Source: Balneolales bacterium
GTDB lineage: Bacteria > Bacteroidota > Rhodothermia > Balneolales > Natronogracilivirgulaceae
Length of the DNA: 6,132 nucleotides
Reading direction: 5' to 3'
Assembly (NCBI GenBank): GCA_007133875.1
Contig: SLLW01000350.1
Coordinates: forward strand, 1-6,132
Below the pieces are notes generated by a model. The model worked only from the letters and a program-made list of their open reading frames with translations. It ran no database searches and was not told where the DNA came from. Made by a program: the position numbers and the translations under genes. Below, piece after piece: positions 1-5,996 of the stretch. Within the stretch, counting starts at the first letter, position 1. Each line of letters starts with the position of its first letter.

Positions 1-333
1 CCGCGCATATCCGGCAGCACCCAGAAGTGCTCCGGCCATGTAAAACGATGCGCGCATTTTACGGACCTGGTCATAGGGCGCCTCGTACGAGTTCATCGAG
101 GTCGGATCGACCGTCAACGTGCGGTTCTCCTGATCGAAGGTGAGACCGGTACCGGTGACCTCAATAACTTTATTGAAGGTATAAATGTCCTGGAGCAGAG
201 GAATATTGGTGATGGTGACAGGGCCATCGGCCAGCAGTGCAGCGGCAATAAGCGGGAGGGCGGCATTCTTCGATCCGCTGATCGGGAGCGTGCCCTTGAG
301 CGGGTAGCCGCCCTGAATTACAAATTTGTCCAA
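1..333 (-). CDS. murA: UDP-N-acetylglucosamine 1-carboxyvinyltransferase (MurA), N-terminal part
   Basis: MurA transfers enolpyruvate from PEP to UDP-GlcNAc in the cytoplasm, the first committed step of peptidoglycan synthesis. The 111 residues present start MDKFVIQGG, very like the E. coli start. They include ISGSKNAALP, which places Lys22 and Asn23 at the family's substrate-binding positions, and then VRKMRASFYMAGALL, matching the family's VxxMRASxxxLGPLL block. The catalytic Cys loop and the remaining three quarters lie off the left edge. The start is a TTG at 331-333: an in-frame TAA lies nine codons upstream, no ATG or GTG lies between, and the alignment to MurA begins at this codon. No good Shine-Dalgarno site precedes it. 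It lies 123 nt downstream of the winged-helix gene on the same strand and may be co-transcribed or have its own promoter. The family call is firm. Confidence 0.95.
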   Translation of the reverse strand, partial: MDKFVIQGGYPLKGTLPISGSKNAALPLIAAALLADGPVTITNIPLLQDIYTFNKVIEVTGTGLTFDQENRTLTVDPTSMNSYEAPYDQVRKMRASFYMAGALLGAAGYAR

Positions 334-410
334 AAGGGTAGATTTCTTGAGGTATTAAAAAATGGAACAGGGTTGATAAACCAATGTATAAACTCGGGCT
401 TGTTTGTTAT

Positions 411-426
411 GATGCGGAACCGCATC
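411..426. repeat. Inverted repeat upstream of murA
   Basis: Two 7-bp arms (GATGCGG / CCGCATC) separated by AA lie in the 123-nt gap between the winged-helix gene and murA, 78 nt upstream of the murA start. The 2-nt spacer is too short for a stable RNA hairpin loop without opening a pair, and no T run follows on either strand, so a terminator is unlikely. A dyad bound by a dimeric regulator is a reasonable inference, but nothing here identifies the protein. Confidence 0.4.
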
Positions 427-456
427 TGGAAAAGGTCCGGGTGACGCATTACGGTA

Positions 457-726
457 TCAGTAACGGTGATGCATGGCATCCAGGCCTGACTTCGTTGCCC
501 GATAATAAAACAATTCGGGATGATCGTTGTCAAAATGTCTCACTTTTTGACCAATATTGCCACCAAAGCCTTCGAACACCTCAATCATGTTGTGGTGCTG
601 CAGGGAAATCAGGTCATCACGGATCTCACCGGCGGTAAGGCCGGTCTCCTCGCGAATATGATTGTAGTGTTCCACAAAAATGAGATTTTGCAGAATCAGT
701 TTCTGACTTTCGGTTAATTTTCCCAT
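457..726 (-). CDS. Small winged-helix-like protein of unknown function
   Basis: This 89-residue protein is not one I can assign to a named family. Residues 22-50 (IREETGLTAGEIRDDLISLQ...MIEV) read as a helix-turn-helix: a helix, a TGLT turn, a recognition-type helix, then a strand. The later FYYRATKSGLDAM segment (residues 73-85) resembles the wing and closing 'T.KG...' helix of MarR/PadR-type domains. It may bind DNA, but it is shorter than most MarR or PadR proteins and no ligand domain is visible. Its ATG lies 2 nt after the lipoprotein stop, so the two genes are almost certainly one transcript and translationally coupled. murA follows on the same strand. It has no signal peptide, so it should be cytoplasmic. 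Confidence 0.7.
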   Translation of the reverse strand: MGKLTESQKLILQNLIFVEHYNHIREETGLTAGEIRDDLISLQHHNMIEVFEGFGGNIGQKVRHFDNDHPELFYYRATKSGLDAMHHRY

Positions 727-728
727 GA

Positions 729-1280
729 TTACTCGAGTTGAATGTCACCGTAGGTGATGAGATTGTTATTGCGATCATATATAAAAAGGCGGTGCAGTCC
801 GTCGTTGATATCCAATGCGTCGCTGTATACTCTGGATGGTGAAAAATCAACCGGTTCGATACGCAGGACTATACGCTCCAAAGTCTGTTGAAACGAACGT
901 TCAACACGGTCGGCCAGTCTGCGGGATCGCTCATCAACAAAATCGGGATAAACGACGGCATACAGCCCCTCGATGGTACCGTGCCCCGTGGTCAGGAGTT
1001 CGACTTCAATCCGTTCATTCCGGGTTGGATTGGGAAAAGCCGGGATCTCGACTTCAATAAACCCCTGAAACATCGGGCCGATCTGCCAGTCGCTCTCATC
1101 GATATGACTGGTGTCCACAATACCACCCGCGGATACACGTGTGAAATTTTCGGGTGTTCGGAAAGCATTTCGTTCAAATTCGACCTGATCCTGACTGCGG
1201 CTGCAGCCAGATGTCACCAGAAGCGTGGAAACGGCAAGAAACAGGAACGATATGAAGGTGATTTGAATGTTATGTTGCAT
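729..1280 (-). CDS. Small lipoprotein of unknown function
   Basis: About 183 residues. A hydrophobic segment (residues 7-23) leads to LVTSGC with Cys26, a plausible lipobox, although the -3 residue is Thr rather than the usual Leu, as in the relaxed lipoboxes of Bacteroidota. The mature part has IEVEIPAFPNPTRNERIEVEL (AFPNP at about 81-85) and ends HRLFIYDRNNNLITYGDIQL. Both pieces resemble the beta-sandwich layout of FlgD-like or secretion-tail Ig domains, with a charged helix (DERSRRLADRVERSF) inserted between them. The fold is inferred and the function is unknown. I chose the ATG at 1280 because it puts the hydrophobic core close to the N-terminus. An ATG at 1307 would add nine residues including two cysteines. 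No Shine-Dalgarno site marks either. It is the first gene of a pair with the winged-helix gene and is divergent from the ArsC-like gene. Confidence 0.75.
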   Translation of the reverse strand: MQHNIQITFISFLFLAVSTLLVTSGCSRSQDQVEFERNAFRTPENFTRVSAGGIVDTSHIDESDWQIGPMFQGFIEVEIPAFPNPTRNERIEVELLTTGHGTIEGLYAVVYPDFVDERSRRLADRVERSFQQTLERIVLRIEPVDFSPSRVYSDALDINDGLHRLFIYDRNNNLITYGDIQLE

Positions 1281-1327
1281 AGTACAGTTAGTGCAGATGG
1301 GGAGCATCAGGTTCTTTTCGAAACCTT

Positions 1328-1355
1328 TTGTTCTCCATTTTCGTGTGATTATATG
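1328..1355 (+). promoter_or_regulatory. Possible promoter for the ArsC-like / DUF3108 pair
   Basis: In the divergent gap between the lipoprotein and the ArsC-like gene, TTGTTC (1328-1333) and TATATG (1350-1355) are 16 bp apart, a weak vegetative-type arrangement. This would give a leader of about 50 nt. The leader has an A-rich stretch (CTCAAAAATAACGAATT) directly before the ATG and no Shine-Dalgarno site. The match is modest and could be chance in A/T-rich DNA. Confidence 0.3.
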
Positions 1356-1410
1356 TAATTTCCCCGTGGCAGCACATCCCGGTCACAGTTCAACTCAAAA
1401 ATAACGAATT

Positions 1411-1761
1411 ATGTTGGAAGTAATTGGCATCAGTAATTGTAATACCATAAAAAAAACCAAAGAGTGGCTGGAGAAGAAGCAGATTGACTTTTCTTTTCGT
1501 GATGTAAAAAAGGAGCCGCTTACGCCGAATGAATTGGCGGATCTGGTGATGAAAGCGGGCCTTGAAACCCTGGTCAACCGGCAGGGCCGGAAGTGGAAAA
1601 TGCTGGGTCTGTCCGACAAACAACTGACCGACAATGACCTGTTTGATGTCCTGCTGGAACACCAGACGATGATCAAGCGCCCGGTTTTGCGCAACGGGGA
1701 GGCCGTTCTGGTCGGTTTTGATGAGGATGCCATTGCCAGCTTCATCGAGGAGGATGTGTAA
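1411..1761 (+). CDS. ArsC/YffB-family thioredoxin-fold protein
   Basis: This 116-residue protein has the size and layout of the ArsC/Spx/YffB family. It opens with VIGISNCNTIKKTKEWL, which holds the family's single N-terminal cysteine (Cys10) in the 'xNCxTxKK' form typical of YffB-like members; true ArsC has CGTSR. IDFSFRDVKKEPLT (25-38) is the conserved second strand and loop. IKRPVLRNGEAVLVGF (88-103) carries the cis-proline-type RP with Arg90 and Arg94. YffB-like members are linked to glutathione-dependent thiol chemistry and the function is poorly defined, so arsenate reduction should not be assumed. No ars genes are nearby. The stop codon is immediately followed by the ATG of the DUF3108 gene, so the two are probably one operon. 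Confidence 0.88.
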   Translation: MLEVIGISNCNTIKKTKEWLEKKQIDFSFRDVKKEPLTPNELADLVMKAGLETLVNRQGRKWKMLGLSDKQLTDNDLFDVLLEHQTMIKRPVLRNGEAVLVGFDEDAIASFIEEDV

Positions 1762-2664
1762 ATGCGTATTTTCGCATTCATTACATGTGTTTTCTTCTGC
1801 ATGATACTCCTGCTTCGGTATCCCGGGGAAAAGGATGCATATGTCGCGGCATCACTTTTTGGCATCGGCAAAGCAGCCGATGATACCGGCACGGTAGCTC
1901 CGGCAGAAGCTCCTGAACCGGCAGTGAATCTGTCCGAAACCGGAAAATCCATATCAGGCCCGCCCAAAATGGAAGACCTGAAAAACATCCGGGAGCGATT
2001 TACTTATGAAGTGCGATACGGCTTTCTGCGTCTCGGTGATGTTCATGTCTATTTCAAGGATGATACGGAATACCGGGAAAAACCGGTGCGACACCTGGTC
2101 ACCGAAATGGTTTCCAACCGCAGGCTTCCGATCATTGGATACCGTGAAGCCCATTATCACGATTACATAGCATATAATGACTCCATACCCTATGGCGTAC
2201 GCTTCTGGCAAAACAGCCTGCACCATGATATGACAGAGAGATATCTTTACGATTATGATTACGAATCGGGTTACGTGTTCAGCTTTGAAGAGGGGGAAGC
2301 GGTTGATACACTGGAACTGGACCGGCCGTCTGACAGCGGCCCTGCTCTTTTTTACTATTCCCGCCTGTTTGCCGGTACCGATACCTATCAGACCTATCCA
2401 ATTTACATCGATCATGAACAGTCGGAAATCGAAATGACATTTACGACAGAAAAAGAGCCGTACGAGTCTAAGGCATTTCCGGACGAGGAGTTCATGGCAT
2501 ATTACATGGAAGGCAATGCCGATTTTGAAGGGCCTTTCGGGTTCTCGGGAAATTTTTCGGCCTATTTCAAGGATGATGAACTGCGGATTCCGCTGGAGGC
2601 CAGGGTCAGTATCTGGTTGGGCAGTGTCCGTGTCCGTCTGGTGGAATATGAACGGCTGAATTAA
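1762..2664 (+). CDS. DUF3108 domain envelope protein
   Basis: 300 residues. An N-terminal hydrophobic segment (about residues 3-18, after MR) suggests a signal peptide or anchor, so the protein is likely periplasmic or outer-envelope. A low-complexity Ala/Glu/Pro linker follows (about 38-70). From ERFTYEVRYGFLRLGDVHV (78-96) to the C-terminus it is a strand-rich domain with the DUF3108 opening 'xYxVxYgxxxxGxaxv', many aromatic residues, and LFYYSRLFAG in mid-domain. DUF3108 has no established biochemical role; members are usually exported beta-rich proteins. The ATG directly follows the TAA of the ArsC-like gene with no spacer, implying translational coupling. An alternative start at Met14 would cut the hydrophobic segment, so Met1 is preferred. 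The family call is fairly secure. Confidence 0.82.
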   Translation: MRIFAFITCVFFCMILLLRYPGEKDAYVAASLFGIGKAADDTGTVAPAEAPEPAVNLSETGKSISGPPKMEDLKNIRERFTYEVRYGFLRLGDVHVYFKDDTEYREKPVRHLVTEMVSNRRLPIIGYREAHYHDYIAYNDSIPYGVRFWQNSLHHDMTERYLYDYDYESGYVFSFEEGEAVDTLELDRPSDSGPALFYYSRLFAGTDTYQTYPIYIDHEQSEIEMTFTTEKEPYESKAFPDEEFMAYYMEGNADFEGPFGFSGNFSAYFKDDELRIPLEARVSIWLGSVRVRLVEYERLN

Positions 2665-2681
2665 AACAGCGACATGCGTGA

Positions 2682-2716
2682 CGGGGTGGTATTACCCCGG
2701 ACTGTTATCCGTTTTT
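2682..2716 (+). terminator. Possible terminator after the DUF3108 gene
   Basis: A 6-bp hairpin (CGGGGT, loop GGTATT, ACCCCG) spans 2682-2699. It is followed by a short CGGA/TCCG stem (2698-2711) that runs straight into TTTTT (2712-2716). The second stem is only 4 bp, so efficiency is doubtful. The position, just after the DUF3108 stop and before the dut leader, is what a terminator would have. Confidence 0.35.
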
Positions 2717-2744
2717 ACCGGAATCCGCTCTGTTTTCGGTGATA

Positions 2745-2789
2745 TTGAGCATCACTTTTCCTAAATTTTACATATTTACACTCTATTAT
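2745..2789 (+). promoter_or_regulatory. dut: Possible promoter region for dut
   Basis: The DNA upstream of dut becomes strongly A/T-rich. TTGAGC (2745-2750) and TTACAT (2768-2773) are 17 bp apart. A better -10-like hexamer, TATTAT (2784-2789), has no good -35 partner and would leave a leader of only a few nucleotides. No Shine-Dalgarno site precedes the dut ATG. I can support a promoter-like region but not an exact start site. Confidence 0.3.
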
Positions 2790-2802
2790 TTTAGATGAAA
2801 TC

Positions 2803-3246
2803 ATGAGAATACTTTTTAAAAAATTATCCCATGCCGCGTCCCTTGATCTTCCTTCCTATGCCACTCCCGAGTCATCCGGTCTAGATCTGAGAGCGGCTTT
2901 GGAGACACCGGTCGTTCTTGAGCCGGGCCAGCGCACACTTATTCCGACCGGCTTTCAGATGGCACTTCCCCGTGGTTACGAGGCGCAGATCCGCCCGCGC
3001 AGCGGACTCGCACTGAAACACGGCATCACCATGCTCAATACACCGGGCACCATCGACGCCGATTACCGCGGAGAGGTGAAGGTATTGGCCATCAATCTCG
3101 GAGATGAGTCATTTGAAATTGGGCACGGGGATCGAATTGCGCAAATGGTAATCGCTCCGGTTACCCGCGGCGTGGTAACCGCTGTTGATGAGCTGCCCGA
3201 CTCAGAGCGGGGCGAAGGCGGATTCGGAAGCACAGGAAAAGCGTGA
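2803..3246 (+). CDS. dut: dUTP diphosphatase (dUTPase)
   Basis: dUTPase hydrolyses dUTP to dUMP and pyrophosphate, keeping uracil out of DNA and feeding thymidylate synthesis. The 147-residue length is typical of the homotrimeric family, and all five motifs are present in order. Motif I is SSGLDLRAA (24-32), II is PRSGLALK (65-72) and III is [13 protein letters not shown] (82-94), with the catalytic Asp85 and the base-stacking Tyr88. Motif IV is GDRIAQMVI (109-117), and V is [10 protein letters not shown] (136-145), the glycine-rich arm with Phe141. The enzyme looks complete and active. Its TGA overlaps the GTG start of the following MFS gene by 4 nt, so the two are probably co-translated. 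Confidence 0.97.
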   Translation: MRILFKKLSHAASLDLPSYATPESSGLDLRAALETPVVLEPGQRTLIPTGFQMALPRGYEAQIRPRSGLALKHGITMLNTPGTIDADYRGEVKVLAINLGDESFEIGHGDRIAQMVIAPVTRGVVTAVDELPDSERGEGGFGSTGKA

Positions 3247-4550
3247 ATAAACTGGGTCCATATCTTGAGGTAATACGTCATAATCATCAGTTTCGCAGAG
3301 TTTGGCTGAGCCAGGTGATCTCCAACTTCGGGGATTGGTTCGGTGTTCTGGCGGTTTTCACGATTGTTCTGCAATACTCCGATTCGGAATTTCTGCTTGG
3401 GCTGATTATCGTCACAAAGTTTCTCTCTTTTGCCATGATCTCCCCGTTTGCAGGGTATCTGGCTGACCGGTACGATCGCCGGATTCTGATGATTCTCTGT
3501 GATTTCGGGCGTGGGGCCGTAGTACTCAGTTTTCTTTTTGTGCGTGATCCGTCCCTGTTGTGGCTGGTATATGTGCTGACCACTATGCAAATGGGGTTTG
3601 CCGCGGTCTTTGAACCATCCAAACAGGCATCCATACCCAACATCACCAGCGGTGATGAGCTTGTTAAGGCCAACATCATATCGAATCTGTCGTGGAGCAT
3701 CATTTTTACCACAGGCATGGGTATTGGCGGATTGGTAACGGCGTGGCTTGGGACCGATGCGGTTTTTGTGATAAACGGTACCGGCTACATCCTGTCTACA
3801 TGGTTTCTGTTCCGGGCAACCATTCCTCATCGCCGTGATGATGCGACCATAAAGTCACTGAGCAACCCTGTCCGGGGGATCATCGACGGATATAAATTCA
3901 TTTTTGCCAATCAGCATATTTTGCGGCCGGCACTGGCAAAAGGATCCATAACATTTTTTCTTGGAGCCCTGGTATATATGTTGATTCTGGTTTCGGAGGA
4001 GATTCTGCTTATGGGAAGTATCGGTTTGGGACTGCTGTATGCCAGCCGGGGTTTGGGAACAGCGGTCGGACCGGTGCTGGTGAGGCGGTATTTTAGCGAT
4101 GAACGGAAGTGGGTGAGGATGATGGGGCTCTCCATGATATCCGCCGGAGCTTTCTATGTGGTAATCGGCACATTGGAGGTGGTTTGGGTGATGGTGTTCC
4201 TGGTCTTCCTTGCCCATTGTGGATCGGGAGCCAATTGGGTGATGAGTACCGTATTGCTTCAAAAACGATCACCGGATGCGTTTCGCGGACGGATATTCAG
4301 CTCGGAGTGGCTGCTGTTTACATTCCTGCAGGCATTTTCGGTCACTGGTGCATCGCTGATCATGGAGTTTGGCCTGTTGACACTGCAAGAAGCCATCTGG
4401 ATTTATGCTTCCGGATTGATACTTACGGGAGTGGCCTGGTTGTGGGTCGTTGCCCGGAAAGAGTCACGCTGGCAGCGGATGAATGCGGCGCGTACCTGGA
4501 GAGAAGAAATGCGTAAACACCAGGTTTCTGCCGTACCGGATCAGGGATGA
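3243..4550 (+). CDS. MFS transporter, probable efflux type (MFS_3-like)
   Basis: 435 residues, rich in hydrophobic segments consistent with 12 transmembrane helices in the inner membrane. The N-terminal [17 protein letters not shown] (17-33) is the usual opening of the EntS/macrolide-efflux-like branch. [14 protein letters not shown] (71-84) is a clear MFS motif A in the loop between helices 2 and 3. [12 protein letters not shown] (123-134) and [12 protein letters not shown] (345-356) match conserved blocks of that branch, whose members export drugs or siderophores by proton antiport. A charged cytoplasmic loop (195-210) separates the two halves. The substrate cannot be read from the sequence. 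The start is a GTG inside GTGA, overlapping the dut stop, and coupling to dut replaces any need for its own Shine-Dalgarno site. No regulator or partner periplasmic/outer-membrane genes are adjacent, so it probably acts alone. Confidence 0.9.
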   Translation: MNKLGPYLEVIRHNHQFRRVWLSQVISNFGDWFGVLAVFTIVLQYSDSEFLLGLIIVTKFLSFAMISPFAGYLADRYDRRILMILCDFGRGAVVLSFLFVRDPSLLWLVYVLTTMQMGFAAVFEPSKQASIPNITSGDELVKANIISNLSWSIIFTTGMGIGGLVTAWLGTDAVFVINGTGYILSTWFLFRATIPHRRDDATIKSLSNPVRGIIDGYKFIFANQHILRPALAKGSITFFLGALVYMLILVSEEILLMGSIGLGLLYASRGLGTAVGPVLVRRYFSDERKWVRMMGLSMISAGAFYVVIGTLEVVWVMVFLVFLAHCGSGANWVMSTVLLQKRSPDAFRGRIFSSEWLLFTFLQAFSVTGASLIMEFGLLTLQEAIWIYASGLILTGVAWLWVVARKESRWQRMNAARTWREEMRKHQVSAVPDQG

Positions 4551-4677
4551 AATTCGTGTTGTCACAATTTTCCCGCAGGGCCGGTCCGCAATACCATATG
4601 GAACGAATCACACACCGTGAAATACCTGGCACTGATTATGGATTCCAGCTATAACATGGCAGAGTGAAACAGGAATG

Positions 4678-5658
4678 TTACTCGTTTCCAAGTTCTTTGG
4701 CCCGCCGCGCCGCTTCGTCCACCGCTTTAATGAGCGTGACGCGCAGGCCGCCTTCCTCCAGCTTCAGCAAGCCGTCGATGGTACATCCCGCCGGGGTCGT
4801 TACGTGATCTTTCAGGATTGCGGGGTGCATGCCGGTCTCGGAGACCATTTGTGCCGACCCCAGACACGCCTGGGTAACGAGTGCTGTTGAGACATCGCGG
4901 GGTAGTCCGCATTTGACACCTCCCTCGGCCAGCGCTTCGATGATGACATAGATAAACGCCGGACCGCTGGCACTCAGGCCTGTAACCGCGTCGAAATGCT
5001 TTTCATCCAAAACCAATGTTTTTCCAACGGCATCAAACAGTTTTTGGGCAATATCAATATGTTCACCGTTGGTTTCTTTTCCGGCAGCCAGGACCGTCAT
5101 GCCGGCACCGATCTTGGTCTGAAACGGACCGCGGCGCTTTGAGGCGTCGATCACACGAGTGACTGCGATGTGCCTGACGCTGAAGCAGATGGCGGTCAGG
5201 TTCAGCGGCAGCGTGTCCATCAGGAACCCCGGGTTGACACCGGTTCCCAGCACGGTCCGGCCGGCCTGCACCGCCGCGCGGTCGATCTGTTGAGCGTATT
5301 GATCGTGGTCGGCCCACGGGTAGCAGAGTTCTTCGGTGCTGCTGACGACATCCAGTCCCAGGCTCAGGATCTCGGCAAGCTGACCGCCGACCACGTCCAG
5401 AAACGAACCGGTGGTATGCAGCACTACGTCGGCCGCAGACTGCTGCAGTGCAGCCTGCAGCGTGGCAGCCACCTCGATACCGAGGATCCGACCGACGCCG
5501 AGGACCTCCCCGGCATCACGCCCGATCTTCTGCGGGTCTATATCGACCGCCCCGACAAGCTGCAACCGCTCTCGCGCCACTACTGCCCGCGCAGCGGCGC
5601 ACCCGATCGGGCCGAGGCCATACTGAACCACCCTGATTGGCATCCGAGCTTCTCTCAT
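4678..5658 (-). CDS. Chimeric ORF: DAP dehydrogenase-like front fused to ProC dimerisation domain
   Basis: One uninterrupted frame joins two unrelated families. Residues below are numbered from an ATG at 5676. Residues 12-194 match the front of 2,4-diaminopentanoate dehydrogenase / DapB-like oxidoreductases: VVQYGLGPIG (Rossmann loop), GAVDIDPQKIGRD, DVVLHTTGSF, TVLGTGVNPGF, and VTRVIDASKRRGPFQTKIGAGMT. Residues 195-332 match the ProC (pyrroline-5-carboxylate reductase) C-terminal helical domain: VLAAGKE, VLDEKHFDAVTGLSASGPAF, EALAEGGVKCGLPRD, HPAILKDHVTTPAGCTIDGLLKLEEGGLR. The dehydrogenase C-terminal half and the ProC Rossmann half are both missing. The switch is at GAGMT (190-194), a motif in both families, so activity cannot be assumed. 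I favour the ATG at 5658: GGGAG (5667-5671) lies 8 nt before it and a promoter just upstream. ATGs at 5676 and 5643 are alternatives. It may be an artefact; the ORF itself is certain. Confidence 0.75.
   Translation of the reverse strand: MREARMPIRVVQYGLGPIGCAAARAVVARERLQLVGAVDIDPQKIGRDAGEVLGVGRILGIEVAATLQAALQQSAADVVLHTTGSFLDVVGGQLAEILSLGLDVVSSTEELCYPWADHDQYAQQIDRAAVQAGRTVLGTGVNPGFLMDTLPLNLTAICFSVRHIAVTRVIDASKRRGPFQTKIGAGMTVLAAGKETNGEHIDIAQKLFDAVGKTLVLDEKHFDAVTGLSASGPAFIYVIIEALAEGGVKCGLPRDVSTALVTQACLGSAQMVSETGMHPAILKDHVTTPAGCTIDGLLKLEEGGLRVTLIKAVDEAARRAKELGNE
5095..5109 (-). other. Junction of the two enzyme halves
   Basis: The 15 bases GGTGCCGGCATGACG encode G-A-G-M-T. Dehydrogenases of the front-half family normally continue 'KIGAGxTxEEF', and ProC normally reads 'xxGxGMTVLxxG'. 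The sequence therefore leaves one family and enters the other within this motif. By hand count the 120 bases on the ProC side (4981-5100) are about 43% GC and the 120 on the dehydrogenase side (5101-5220) about 63%. Confidence 0.7.
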
Positions 5659-5689
5659 CCGCGTGTCTCCCGCCATTGTCGAGGTTGTG

Positions 5690-5698
5690 AGTATAGCA
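5690..5698 (-). promoter_or_regulatory. Extended -10 promoter for the chimeric ORF
   Basis: The minus strand reads TGCTATACT, an extended -10 (TGn followed by TATACT, five of six matches to TATAAT). Transcription would begin near 5682, giving a leader of about 24 nt to the ATG at 5658 that contains the GGGAG Shine-Dalgarno site. No convincing -35 lies at 17 bp; TTGTAG is 20 bp upstream of TATACT. Extended -10 promoters can work without a -35. Confidence 0.55.
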
Positions 5699-5741
5699 CG
5701 GTCGGCGTTCAGGCACTACAAACCGCCATCCGCACCCGTGT

Positions 5742-5984
5742 TCACGACAGCCGCGGCCGAGTCGACAGACCGCAGGGCGTGCCGACCGGCAGCGAGATCA
5801 GATCAATCCTGCCGCGCTCGGCCTCTCCATAGGCCTGGTTGCGGGGTAACACCGAGACCACCGCCTCAAGCTGCAAGCCGATCTGCGGCGGCCTTCTTCG
5901 GGTTTCACTCTGGGGGGAACGGTGCCGGATTGCTTCGCCACATGCAATCCCTGCACAGTAGTGCCGCAACAACAATTTCGGCAC
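5742..5984 (-). CDS. Short ORF of uncertain status, possibly a 3' gene remnant
   Basis: An 80-codon frame opens with GTG at 5984, 12 nt after the Nudix stop. I do not recognise the product. Its second half (from QIGLQLEAVVSVLPRN through GEAERGRIDLISLPVGTPCG) has mostly G or C in third positions and protein-like composition. Its first half runs through the two inverted repeats at 5927-5950 and 5961-5984 and does not look like protein. It could be the tail of a decayed gene, or chance in GC-rich DNA. Nothing here supports a function. Confidence 0.2.
   Translation of the reverse strand: MPKLLLRHYCAGIACGEAIRHRSPQSETRRRPPQIGLQLEAVVSVLPRNQAYGEAERGRIDLISLPVGTPCGLSTRPRLS
5927..5950. repeat. Inverted repeat, REP-like
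   Basis: Arms GGATTGC and GCAATCC (7 bp) flank a 10-nt loop (TTCGCCACAT). The core GGATTGCTTCGC resembles intergenic palindromic repeats that recur in many proteobacterial and other genomes. With a single copy visible, a dispersed repeat is only inferred. No T run follows, so it is not a standard intrinsic terminator. Confidence 0.4.
5961..5984. repeat. Inverted repeat just after the Nudix gene
   Basis: Arms GTGCCG and CGGCAC (6 bp) are separated by 12 nt, starting 12 nt downstream of the Nudix stop codon on the minus strand. The position suits an RNA hairpin at the 3' end of that transcript, but there is no U tract, so a factor-independent terminator is not supported. Confidence 0.3.
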
Positions 5985-5996
5985 CAGCCGATGGGG

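Larger units (their letters stand above)
5677..5996. other. 320-bp stretch without a confident gene
   Basis: This lies between the Nudix tail and the chimeric ORF, both on the minus strand. It holds two inverted repeats, the weak 80-codon frame, and the extended -10 promoter near its low-coordinate end. Long frames on the plus strand here are antisense by-products of high GC. I see no RNA gene. Confidence 0.5.

Noticed and set aside
1316..1323. TTTCGAAA palindrome in the divergent gap
   Set aside because: Eight bases of simple A/T-flanked palindrome are expected by chance, and no second copy is visible nearby.
888..1358. 156-codon plus-strand ORF
   Set aside because: It lies antisense to the lipoprotein gene, which has a signal peptide and a tight downstream partner; the plus frame shows no recognisable features.
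1411..1761. Arsenate resistance gene
   Set aside because: The cysteine context is NCNT, not the CGTSR of arsenate reductases, and no ars genes flank it.
3063..3830. 255-codon minus-strand ORF
   Set aside because: It is antisense to dut and the MFS gene, both with clear family motifs. The translation is rich in His, Pro, Gln and Lys, with no coherent domain.
4551..4677. Bidirectional terminator between the convergent genes
   Set aside because: I searched this gap for a stable hairpin with a T or A run and found only short, weak dyads.
4678..5658. Frameshift or intact ordinary ProC
   Set aside because: There is no frame change: both halves are read in one frame. The ProC Rossmann half is absent rather than shifted, since its place is taken by the other family.
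5170..5832. 220-codon plus-strand ORF
   Set aside because: It is antisense to the chimeric ORF, has no family-like motifs, and its length is explained by high GC and strong third-position bias of the minus-strand gene.
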